Assembly: GCA_964247055.1 (NCBI GenBank)
Contig: OZ176057.1
Coordinates: forward strand, 3,348,001-3,412,000
Reading direction: 5' to 3'
DNA from: Paragordius varius
Lineage: Eukaryota > Nematomorpha
DNA length: 64,000 nucleotides
Shown: in pieces, positions 47,189 through 57,975 of the stretch
How the letters are laid out: every line of letters starts with the position of its first letter
How positions within the stretch are numbered: the first letter of the stretch is position 1
Made by a program: the position numbers and the translations under genes
Notes under the pieces: generated by a model
What the model was told of the DNA's origin: nothing
Database searches by the model: none
Seen by the model: the letters and a program-made list of their open reading frames with translations, nothing else

Positions 47189-50100
47189 TTATTCGCATCT
47201 ATTATACACATATACAACTTTATCTTTGGGATTGTCAAGTTTTTTGTATTGTGTGTTTGTTTTATATTCTCCATTTGACTCATAAAAATAGGACTACACA
47301 AAAAAATATTATGATAAAATTTATGAAACATGGTATAACATGGAAACCATTTGATTTTCATATGCAATAATTATTTACTGAATTAATATTATTTAAAAAT
47401 TACTATATATGTATACATATATATATAATTAAAATTCACCCTTAAATAAAATATAAGTTTTTTAAGATTAATTAAATATTACCTATATTATTACATATTT
47501 TTCAAAAATAAAAATTTTGTTTTAAATTAAATTATATAATACTGAAAAAATAATAAACAACTATGTCATAACATAAAGATATATTTTATATTAATATGAG
47601 TTATTATATTAGTTCGAAAACACATAATTTATTTTTAGGGTGAATATGAATTGTTCAAGGGTAAATTTGAACTGTAAATGGTATATATATATATAGATAT
47701 TTTTTGAACGTTTTACCTCCGTTGGACAGTACGGTTTATCACATGGAGTTACAGGTGTCCAACCAACACTTCCGTCCATTGCTAAATACATACAAAATAC
47801 ATTAAATGGGTGTACCTATAATTATTATTAATTACAAGTAGATGAGACTTAAACGGGCCAAAAGAAAGAAGACACTAATTATTATAAGTTGCAAAAATAA
47901 TAAAATATTTAGACTTGAAAAATGTAAAGATTATAGATTTTTTTAAAAAAAATCTAAGTTTTTTGTGTTATTTGATTGGAAAAACATATATTTTTTTTTC
48001 TTCATTTTCCAGGTATCGATCGAGTTAATCTCATAGTTTAAAAAACTAAAAAGATAACCTTTGACAACTCACGGGGTTTAAATAAATTTTCTTATTTCGA
48101 AACTCCATATAGAGTTGGTTTTTGGACAAATCATTACAAAACATTTTTGATTTTATATTAGAAAATGCATTTTGCTTCCTAAATGTCTAAGCTTATTATA
48201 AGGTTATTGTTGAGATTATGTATCTTATTAAAATCAATACACACTGCGGCAAATTCGCATTCTGATAAATGATGATCCATAAAGAGATTATACGGCCTAA
48301 TACATCATTTAAATATATTAGTATACATTATTTTGCTCAACCCGATAAATTGTTACCACAGATTTATGAAAAAACTAACATAAATGCTGGATTGTTTTGA
48401 ATCAAATCATATTAAGATAACTTTGCAGATTTTCATACATAATTAGTATTCATAAATCAGTTATCTGTAGCCTGTAGTTTCCAAAGTTAAAAATAATTTA
48501 CCTTTTATAAATTTAAATCTATAGTCAAACTTCTTTTAATAATTTAATTCAATATTTTGAGCTATACCTCCCAGTGTATATAAAGGGAAAAATAAAATAA
48601 CTAACACATATTATATCCAGTTTAACCAAATTAAATGATATTAACCATGCACTGCTACTGGAATACATTCTAAATTCTTAGATATATATATCTTAATTAA
48701 AAAATATGGTTCTATACTTTTGCTCATTATTCAATAAATATACGATAAAAATTGAAATTATACGGACGAAACGTAAAAAATAAAGACAAATATTTTTCAA
48801 AAACAACTATACTTATCTAAACATTAATTTTTCCCAAATAAATTATTTAATTACAATTATAAATTACTATAATTGATTGTGTTACCAATATACAACTCCA
48901 ATTCATACTTTGCAATTCTAAACAATGAGTTATAATTAAAAGAAAATCAAGACCTAAAAATTATCATTGTCTTTAGAAAAAAATATTTGTCTATATATTT
49001 TTACGTTTTTTCCGTATAATTCCAATATTCTATATTATAAATTTAAAAATTTTTCTTCACCATTTTTCCCATTTTTTGCATAATTTTAAAATTTAGCTTA
49101 TTCTATGTCGAAATAGTAGCATATTTTACACTTTAAAATTACAAAACTGTACAATCTAAAAACTTTTAAATGGGTGTTTTAATGTTGAATAACTCTAAGA
49201 AGAGATAACTTTAAAATTTAAAGCTGTTGGATATTAACCCGAAATATATATATTTATATATATATATATATATTATTTATATATATATATATATATATAT
49301 TAATATGTGAAATAAAAGGTAAATAATTTCAAATATTTTAACTTTTTTTTAAATATAAAAAATTACTTAATGGCTTATCATATGTCCTTTTGACAGCCAA
49401 ATTATCGAACAAGCGAGGGTAGGCTTTAATATATTCTTTACCTAAAAAAACAATAATGGCCATAAATTAATAATTTGTCATCAAAATTTTTTTTCCAGAT
49501 CAGGGATGTTCACAACAGGCGCGCCCTCCCAAAATATTTATGTAGCCCGCGAGAACACATTCCAATAGAAAATTTTATGAATTATAAAAATAGACTTTAT
49601 TAAACAACTTTTGTGAATAGGGTTTTTCCGAAATTTCGGCAATAAACCAACCAGCAAAAGTTATTAAAACATACAGCATTTTTAACAGTTTAATGTATGA
49701 AATCTAAACAAATATTTATTAATTCATTCATGCCCTAGCCTCTAAGTTAAGCAAATGCAACCCGTTCATTTTTTAATGCAATGATTAGGCCCGCGAAAAC
49801 TTTTATGTTAAAGATAATTTATATTCAAAAATTCATATATGTGTCACTTCTCCAAAAATTGAAAGGATTCCAAATTCGTTGTAATTTATTTAAATTTATT
49901 AGCGGTTGATTAGACGAGAGATAATTTTCAGAAATTATAGTTAGTTTTGAAAGAATGATCTTTTGTTTAAGATATTAATATTCTTGTTAACAGAAGCATA
50001 GCTTCCATTCGTGGTACCCCCTCCCCCCTCCGTGGGACTACTTGCATTTTAAAAAAGTTAATCTAATTTAAACCTTGGTCATGACCACTCATAAATGGGT

Positions 50101-50334
50101 GATTTTTTGTGTATTCAAAATAATAACTTTAACCGAAAAATCAAAAAAAAATTTAAAATCTGCGCCCCAACTATGGCGGTCAATGCATAAACCTTCTTTT
50201 CCAATCTACAACTTTTAAATATATTAAAACATAAAAATTAAAATATTAAACTATACTATACCTTGTAAATTAATGCATTTAAAGGTCCCCACATAGGCCA
50301 ACACCAAAATAATAGTCAAGAGTGATTTCACCAT
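47189..50334 (-). CDS. Small secreted protein gene, four exons
   Basis: Minus-strand exons: 50,334-50,262, 49,441-49,367, 47,781-47,717 and 47,293-47,189. All introns are GT-AG, phases (1, 1, 0) agree, and the model gives 105 residues and TAA. Exon 1 encodes a signal peptide (MVKSLLTIILVLAYVGTFKC). Exon 2 gives KEYIKAYPRLFDNLAVKRTY, exon 3 gives DGSVGWTPVTPCDKPYCPTE and exon 4 begins SYFYESNGEYKTNTQYKK and ends YVYNRCE. The mature chain has a few cysteines (two in PCDKPYC, one near the C-terminus, possibly one close to the cleavage site), so one or two disulfides are possible. I recognise no family. Intron 3 holds a fold-back MITE (47,430-47,681). The model is by eye and the first ATG is the only one with a signal peptide. 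Confidence 0.65.
47430..47681. mobile_element. Fold-back MITE, ACCATTTACAG family
   Basis: AAAATTCACCCTTAAATAAA at left; GAATTGTTCAAGGGTAAATT and GAACTGTAAATGG at right, followed by a TA run. The left terminus is eroded. It lies in the last intron of the minus-strand secreted-protein gene. Confidence 0.7.
47800..49366 (-). other. Intron 2 of the minus-strand secreted-protein gene
   Basis: AT-rich, including long (TA)n tracts at 49,246-49,302. I see no additional exon with both splice sites in frame, but a micro-exon could escape notice. Confidence 0.4.
49500..50180. mobile_element. Decayed hAT-like ends within intron 1
   Basis: CAGGGATGTTCACAACAGGCGCGCC at 49,502 resembles hAT termini. At 49,993-50,120 CAGAAGCATAGCTTCCATTC and the following TTGGTCATGACCACTC block is a diverged copy of the repeat at 13,190 and 42,970. 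No transposase recognised. Confidence 0.4.
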
Positions 50335-50399
50335 ATTAAATCTTTTTTTTTGTTCGTTTAAAAATGTTTTTGAATAAATGTATTAATTTGTAGAAAAAA

Positions 50400-51350
50400 A
50401 TATAAAATAAAATATATGGGAATATTTGTTAAGGAGTAAACTTTTATTTTTATTTAGTCTGGTGTTTTCAATCATTGTTTGCGTACGTGTACAAATGTGG
50501 AGCAAATTGATTGGCTTAAAACAATAATTGTTACGAATCAATAATAGCCAAATAGCTAATGTACATTTGTTTATTGATACAATTTTAAGTATTTTTTTTG
50601 CATTATTTGTTGAAATAATAGGTAAAAAATAATTCCAAAATTTAGAATTTTTCTTCGAGTTCTTTTGTCTATGTTTATTTTAATCTGAAGTGCGTTTATT
50701 TTTGGCTTAATTTTCTCAGGTTTATTTGGATCTCTTACCATTATGTTTCATATCATCCATAATTTTTTTAAACATGGAATGGGACTAGAGCCATATATAT
50801 ATTAAACCGCTTTGAAACTGAAAAATGGTTAAAAATTATTTTTTCAAATTTTTTCCCCAAATATTAATATAATGTAGCCTATTATTAGACTAATTTTGCT
50901 TAGAGACAAAGATTTTATGTAAAATCGTATTCAGAATTTGACAGATCACACCTGTATGTTTTTTAGTCAAGTGTTCACCTACATCATATAATTTATTTTT
51001 GAATACAAAAAAATCAAAATAGTGATTAAGAAACAAGGAGAGTCATTTTTTGGTCTCTGAAACTAGGACTTTTGTCGGTATTAAACAGCAGTACCAGAGA
51101 TAACCTGATAAAGCCAATCACTACTCAAATTTGAGTCAAAATTTCAAAAAATATTTGTTTGCTTACGATTGAAATAGCAAATATAAGGATCTAATAGGCT
51201 ATTTAAAATAATTATTTATTGATGGAATTAATATGCAAATTATGATAGTTTATATTTATAATATAATGCATAAAAATATTATTATAAGTCAGTTTGGTAA
51301 AATTTGGAATCTATGCAAAAATTTGTTTTTTTGTAAAAAAAAATAATAAT
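50400..51350. other. AT-rich region upstream of the minus-strand secreted-protein gene
   Basis: Presumably contains the promoter of the gene starting at 50,334 (TATATTTTATTTTATATTTT about 60-75 bp upstream on the minus strand). No other gene seen. Confidence 0.35.
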
Positions 51351-51352
51351 CG

Positions 51353-54261
51353 ATCAATAAAAAAAATAATTTGTATCAATTGTCATATGAAAATTTTAAT
51401 CTCTTAGGGCCGCGGTTTAAGTACCACTGCTCTAAACTGTATATTATTAAGAAATTTTATATTGTGTTAAAAATATTTCGTTTTATGCGGTCCACATTCT
51501 TATAAATTAATCTTACGGATATTTTAGAGAAGCACATAAACTTTCAATATACAGTATAACAAAATATTATCACGAAAAAACAAATGAATAACCAAATGAA
51601 AAATGATAATCACATGGTAAAAATATGTAATAAATACACCATATAAGACCACCCTTGATGAATTTTTATCTATTTACACATTTAACACATTTCTTAAACC
51701 ATGTGCTAATCATTCTTTTCATTTAGATATTAATTTGTTTTTTTCGTGATAATCATCTGTTAGTTAATCTTACTATATATCTGTCGTTGTTGATTATTAA
51801 ATTTGTTAATCTGTTTTAAAACCGATCATTATATGAAAAATGGTCTTATACATTCAAAAAGCCCTAAAAAATTATTATATAATTTAAACGTAGCATATAG
51901 AATTAACCATGTGATTAATATATAGTCAAAAACATAAACGGATCTTCGCTTTTTTAATATTAATTTATTTTCTTTAGATTTAATTTTGGTAATTTTTATT
52001 TTTACCCAATTTTAAATAAAGAAAACTTTTTCTACATTAAAATATTTCAAAATTTTGACACACGTTGTTCTGCATTCTTTTTTCTTTTCTATTTTGAAAT
52101 ATTTATTGCATTCCTTTATTGTATTTAGGCAAGCCTTTCACTAATCTTGCCTGTACATATTCTTTTGATTGCTATCTTGCATCATTTTTTATAACCTATT
52201 CCCATATTTTTCAAGTCCTTATCATTAAATGTCGACCTGTTTTTCTTATAGCATTATTCAAATTATATTCCTATTTTTTGAAAAAAATACATAATATTTA
52301 TACATAAATTCAAAGGATGACATCTAATGAGAAAATAATGTAAATATCCGATAAAAATCGCTTCTTAATAGAATGGGAAGAAAAATCTTTGTCGTTTTAA
52401 ATAAAAATGTTGTTACCTGCTTTATATGTACGGACAACATAATTATAAAAAATACAATATTAAAAAAATTTTTACAATCCATCATTCTCATAAATTACCA
52501 GAAAATTATGATGAAAGAAACGAAAAATATAAAAAGATAAAGGAATAATACCATAAGGATAATTCTATTACCATAGCTTCAGGGAAAAGCTGTAAAATTA
52601 GCTTCGTATGAAATTTTCTATATTTTAGGAAAATAGATGAAACCGTTTACTGATCACCAACTAATAAAAGAATGTCTAATAAATGGTTGCACTTTCCATA
52701 ATAAAGATCAAATCATGAGGCAAATTAAAAAACTTCAACTTTCTGATTCAACATATGCTCGACGAGTCGAAGTGTCTAAATTTATTTTTAACAATACACT
52801 ATTGGCTCTGAAAAACTGCAAATATTTTAGTTTTGCTATTGATTCTAGCACAGATATTAGTTCAACACCTCAATGTGCGCTCTTCGTGAGATTTTGCAAC
52901 GACAACATAATCAACGAGGAATAATATTTACCAATGAATTATACCACGAAAGGAAGTGATTTTCTTGAAATAATTAGCCCTTTTTTCGATATATATGCTA
53001 TATCTATAAAATTGGTTTTGATCTGCACAGATGGCTCCCTCTATGATTGCAATAACCAAAGGATTTATTTCTCTTTTGAAAAACAAATATAATCAAAATT
53101 TATCCTTTCACTGCTTTATTCATCAGCAAAACTTGGTTTGAGTAAAAGATAAATCACTCAATTCAGTAATTAAAGCGGTTGTTGATATAGTTAACCACAT
53201 CCGTGGCAGATGTAACCGCCGTAAATTTAAAAACAATCTGAAAGATATCCAGTGAGTTTGATAATATACTTTGTACACCGCTGTGAGATGGCTAAGCCTT
53301 AGCAAAGTATTAAATAGATTTTTTGCTTTAAGACATAAAATTTTATTATTTATATAAGTTAGACGAGGAAATTAATGGTGATAAATGGTGTGTTTTATAA
53401 GCCTACCTTTGCATTAGTTATAAACTTAGTATTTTTAATTTAAGTCTTTAAGGGAGAAATTAAAAACCCAATTTTTTAATCAAATTTTGCTTTTGAAAAA
53501 AAATTAGTAATATATAAACAATTTATAAATAAAACACTCTTATATTTTCCAACACTAACGATTCATGAAGAAAATATGGAATTTTAGCGCGGAGATTAAT
53601 TTAATAATAGACAATCATTTAACATTTTTTGAGATGAAATCATATTTCAAGAATTAAGAAATAGTTAAAATTGCCGAAGGTTGAAAATCCATGGCATATG
53701 GATATATCCACTATTAAGCAACTTGAGAATTTTAGTTTTGATCAGGCACATATCATTGAATTTGTAGATTTTAAAAAGGATTCCAATTTGGAGGCTATAT
53801 AGGAGAAAGATATATGTGCCAAATAAATATGAAAATTTAAAAAAATGTGCTCAAGTTATCCTAAATGTTTTCCCCTCAACTTACACGTGTGAGACGGCAT
53901 ATTAAAAAATGAAGTATGTTAAGAATACATGCATAAATCGCTTAACTGATGATCATATGGACGACGTATTAAGATTGGCCTGTCATGAGAATAAAAACAA
54001 AATTTTCGAAAATTATTGGTTAATATAATAAATAAAATAAATGTTGTTATCAATTTATTTAATTTCTTAAACTTAATGGTGAAAAACGAGTTTTTAGCTG
54101 GATTTATATGCGATCCGCAAAATATTTATTGTGCTGATTTAGAGTATAAATATGTCCTTATGGTCAAATAGCTATGGAATATTTGCCATTATAGGTTTAT
54201 GGCCCTCGAAAAATGAATATGTTTTATTTGACCCGTCAATTTTTTTTGGTGAGTACCACTG
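51353..54261 (+). mobile_element. hAT transposon (BED finger, GTF2IRD2/ZBED-like) with inverted 5' end
   Basis: The 3' end GAGTACCACTG closes at 54,261, followed by GTTTAGAG. The 5' ~80 bp (CAGTGGTACTTAAACCGCGG on the minus strand) lies inverted at 51,353-51,429 and is followed by CTCTAAAC, the complement of GTTTAGAG. The rest of the 5' leader resumes in normal orientation at about 51,933 and matches the leader of the hAT at 1-560. The transposase shows a BED finger (YNIKKIFTIHHSHK, about 52,450-52,490). A hAT catalytic core follows (KPFTDHQLIKECL at 52,640, FAIDSSTDIS at 52,840, SFHCFIHQQ near 53,105, AVRWLSLSKVLNRFF near 53,280). The dimerisation region comes last (TYTCETAY, then INRLTDDHMDDVLRLACHE, 53,880-53,990). 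Several stops and frame changes show it is inactive. Confidence 0.85.
51438..51932. other. Host flank carried within the hAT inversion
   Basis: About 500 bp of AT-rich sequence between the inverted 5' terminus and the resumed leader. By the inversion model it is reverse-complemented DNA that originally lay to the left of the insertion. No gene seen. Confidence 0.5.
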
Positions 54262-54299
54262 GTTTAGAGTCTCTTTTTTCCTTTTGCATTCTAAAGGGT

Positions 54300-54535
54300 A
54301 AGGACTTAAAATGCATCCGAAATTGTCAAGGCTTTAGCACCCTGCCCAGGGCTAACATTGTGGATGGAAAAATTGCGTAGTTTCGGGGTTCGAACTCTGG
54401 CACGCAATGTCCGGCGCATACAACGCTTCACAATATAAAATTTTATTACTTAAAAATAATAATAAAATTTTATATTGTGAGGCATGATGGTATACTATAT
54501 AGAGCCTCTGACCTGATTCAAAATATTGAAATTTA
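54300..54535 (+). mobile_element. Possible tRNA-derived SINE remnants
   Basis: GGGGTTCGAACTCTGGCAC near 54,385 resembles a pol III B box. A separate piece, GGCATGATGGTATACTATATAGAGCCTCTGACC (54,482 onward), resembles a tRNA-like 5' head with an A box. The pieces look like parts of two rearranged or tandem copies joined at a hairpin (TCACAATATAAAATTTTATTA and its complement, 54,432-54,480). No intact unit and no second copy in the window. Confidence 0.3.
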
Positions 54536-54789
54536 TGTATTTAGGTTGAAATTGCGGGCCCCTTTAACACTACTTCATTACCTTTTTGGGTAAGGTTTTT
54601 ACCCCATAGATCTCAAATAACACATCTTAAGGTATTTGAGGTGTTAAGCCGAATTTAAACATATGCTTTCTTTAGCGTTTGAGGCGTATTATACATTTTT
54701 TTAAAAAAGTAAAATTCGGCATTATTTTATCTGATACATGAGAACAATGTTTTATAATTAAATTTAAACAAAAATAACTTTGTAGTTTT

Positions 54790-55920
54790 TAAAAATTGAG
54801 CTCTAGATAAAACCAACCCAATAAATAAACTATGACAAAAAAGTCAAAACTATTATTGCTAAACATAATTATATTTTGGAAAAAAAATAAACTACGGGAA
54901 GCTCTAAAACAACTCGGAGTGTCAACATATTTAATCAACATCATATTTTCAATTTATTCAAATTCCACGGCTTTAATATCTACACCTCACGGTATGACTC
55001 ATGTAAGGTACAAGTCAGCCTCCGTCAAGGATGCGTTTTATCACCAATTCTTTTTAACGCATACCTGGAGTGCATTATAAGATATATCCCACACACTTAC
55101 GGCATCAACGTAGGTGGGAACCTATTTACATCCGTTCACTACGCCGATGATACAGTCTTATTCGCAGACAGTGTAGACACATTATCGCAAGCCTTGCAAG
55201 TGTTTACAACTGAGTGCAATAAATTTGGATTAAATATTAATTTCAAAAAAACAAAAGTCATGCAAATAAATCCGGCTCAAACCAATCCAATAATCCTCAA
55301 CGGCAACCAGGTCGAAACAGTTAGCAGCTACACGTACTTAGGTAGCATTATTAATAATGAGAACAACTCTACGCCTGAAATAAAGCGAAGAATTGCTATT
55401 GCTAAAGCAGTTTTTAAATATAACAGGATTTGGATGTCACATGACAAACTACAAACCAAAATCAGATTAATCAAGGCTACAGTTTTCCCCACATTCATGT
55501 ATGGGGGGGAAAGCTGGACACTGAAAAAATATGACGAACGTCTAATAAACTCTTTCGAATTATGGGTTTGGAGGAAACTTCTTCAAACAAAATTTACAGA
55601 CAAAGTTTCAAACACCACCATTCTAAATAAAATTAACCCAGAAATGTCACTTCTAGGCAGCTTAACACGGCAAAAACTCTCCTTCTTCGGGCACATTATG
55701 AGATCCATCTCACTTGAAAAATCACTGATGCTGGGGAAAGTGAGTGGTGCCTGAAAAAGAGGGAGAAGACGAACTCGTTGGATGGATAACATCCTCTAAG
55801 AAACGAACCAATCATTATCCGAACTAAACACCAAAACCGAAAATCGCAGTGAATGGAGAAGCTTTATTTTCAATGTTGCAGTTAGTCGGAATCGACCTTA
55901 GCAAACAACAACAACAATTA
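54790..55920 (+). mobile_element. 5'-truncated RTE-clade LINE
   Basis: Retains the reverse-transcriptase end: VSLRQGCVLSPILFNAYLE near 55,018-55,073 and HYADDTVLFADS near 55,138 (catalytic YADD). A long open frame follows (55,194-55,754) with LNINFKKTKVMQ, YTYLGSIINNE, FPTFMYGGESWTLKK, FELWVWRKLL, LSFFGHIMRS and SLEKSLMLGKVSG, the typical C-terminal order of RTE-type elements. The 3' end is marked by (CAA)n at 55,905-55,918, as expected for RTE elements ending in short tandem repeats. The endonuclease and most of the RT palm are absent, so it is dead on arrival, though only mildly mutated. Confidence 0.85.
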
Positions 55921-55924
55921 TATT

Positions 55925-57038
55925 TTAACTCGTTTAAGACTTTTAAAAAGTTAATCAATTTATATTATGAAACTGAAAAATGATTTTAAAAAAGCCCTCC
56001 GAAAAACACCATTATTTCTCGAAATCAATTATTAGTAGAGTTATTATACAGTTAATCCAGACCACATGTTTCAATGAATCCCTTTTTAATTAAAATTTTT
56101 CCGAAATTTTCTTAAATCTTTTTATATTTAATGTATGAGAATCGTATATATTCAAATATGAAGATTAGCGTTTACATCAGTCTTATCGCCCATAAATGAT
56201 TCATTTATATACGACATATATTTTATTAAACCAAACAAACTTCAAATTAATTCTAATAGTGTCAAAATATATTTGATGTATTTTATAAATTACATAAAAT
56301 AATTTGTAAAATTCGAGTTTTGCTTATAAGTATTTAAATTTTAAACCTTATATATTTTTTATATCCACTATTAGTTTTAATCCGTCATTAATTTATTATT
56401 CATTATAAAAGTTTCTAACTGTTTATTATTTCAATAAGTTCCAATTTAAAAGATATAATTCATTACTTGTAGATGGGGTGGGGGTCAGAGTATCACGTAT
56501 CGGTAAATTATATGTATTAAGCATATAGTATAATAATTGCTAAATTTTATTGTGATAATATTAACATGCAATATCAGACCAATATTATATCCCAATAGAT
56601 TTACAAATTTTATATTTGAATCTAGTTGGCTCAATGGGGTTCTTTCTACGCTAAAACTATTCACATATAAGGACATGGAAAAATTTTTATAAATCACCAC
56701 CCGGAATCGCATTGAAACACCCTTGATTCGTGTGGGCTACAGTATAAATAATTAGCCATTGGTGTTGTTTCACATGTTTTAATTATTGCCGATAGCATTA
56801 TTTGGTTTTGAAAATCGTTTTTTCCTGCAATTCACCAATAATAATTCTCTTTGCAGTTTATACCATTAAAGAAGCCCCAGTAAATATATTTTCGGATAAA
56901 TTTATTTTATATCAAAACATAACAAATGTACACAATTTGTAGTACTACTTCATCTCTTACACCAATATAAAATTTTGTTTTAATTACAAAATAGCGGTAA
57001 GAATGTTTGAGACTTACTCTTTTCATGTGTGACAATGT

Positions 57039-57080
<42 letters not shown>

Positions 57081-57150
57081 TTTTGTCTTGATTATCTTGT
57101 ATTGATGTATACAACCAATAGTCTAAAAAGTGTCACCGTATATATTATAT
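55925..57150. other. AT-rich spacer
   Basis: No gene recognised. (TA)n tract at 57,043-57,072. Confidence 0.4.
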
Positions 57151-57152
57151 AT

Positions 57153-57416
57153 ACCATTTACAAATCAAATTCACCCTTGAACAATTCATAACCCTAAAAA
57201 TAAATTATGTATTTTCGGGCTAATATAACTTATTATCAATATAAAATATATCTTTATGGCTTATTTTATCATTTTTGTAATACTATTTTAATTTTAGAAA
57301 AAAAAACCATTTTTAAAAAATATAATAAAATATAGGTAGTTTTTAATCTTAAAAACACAAAATATATTTAAGGGTGAAATTAAATAGCTCAAGGATAAAT
57401 TTAAAGTGTACATGGA
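57153..57416. mobile_element. Fold-back MITE, ACCATTTACAG family
   Basis: ACCATTTACAAATCAAATTC and ACCCTTGAACAATTC at left; AAGGATAAATTTAAAGTGTACATGG at right, then TA repeats. Confidence 0.75.
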
Positions 57417-57433
57417 TATATATCATTTTTACT

Positions 57434-57435
<2 letters not shown>

Positions 57436-57497
<62 letters not shown>
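57436..57497. repeat. (TA)n microsatellite, about 60 bp
   Basis: The longest pure TA tract in the window, directly beside the right end of the fold-back MITE. Comparable tracts flank several other copies of that family. Confidence 0.95.
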
Positions 57498-57498
<1 letters not shown>

Positions 57499-57975
57499 AA
57501 TTACAATAAAAAAAATGAATTTTTGTGTTTCAGGTACCTTAAAAAAAACCAAATAAATGCTATAAAAATCACAACACATAAAAATTATTATGTCTTTGAA
57601 ATTAAGTGTTGCTCAGATACTTCCAAGGAATGTATACAATGTAATGATTAGAGTTTGGTGAAAATTTTTGTGGAATAAAAAAAATAAGTGACATATTTGG
57701 TTAATAATTATAGTTACCATTCTGATATTTGCATTATTGAAAATCAAAAAACACTGTGTTATATAATTTTGTTTTAATATTAAGTAATATAAGGCAAAAT
57801 ACCAAAAAGTATTATAGGTTGACTTCCCATAATTAACAAATCCTAAACAAATAGGTGCTCTTTTTGTAGAATCCTTTCTTTAAAATAACTTTGCCTAGTC
57901 CTAATATTTTCATTTGCAGAGTTTTTATTGTAGTTTTCGGTATTAATCGCAAATTACAAAAAAATAATAAGTTTT

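Noticed and set aside
54331-54400. A tRNA gene around GGTTCGAACTC
   Set aside because: No cloverleaf can be drawn with matching acceptor stems, and the A-box region is not at the right distance; a SINE remnant explains it better.
57374-57651. Open frames made of repeated YI residues
   Set aside because: They are translations of the (TA)n tract; similar artefacts occur at 8,008, 15,229, 38,630 and 60,740.
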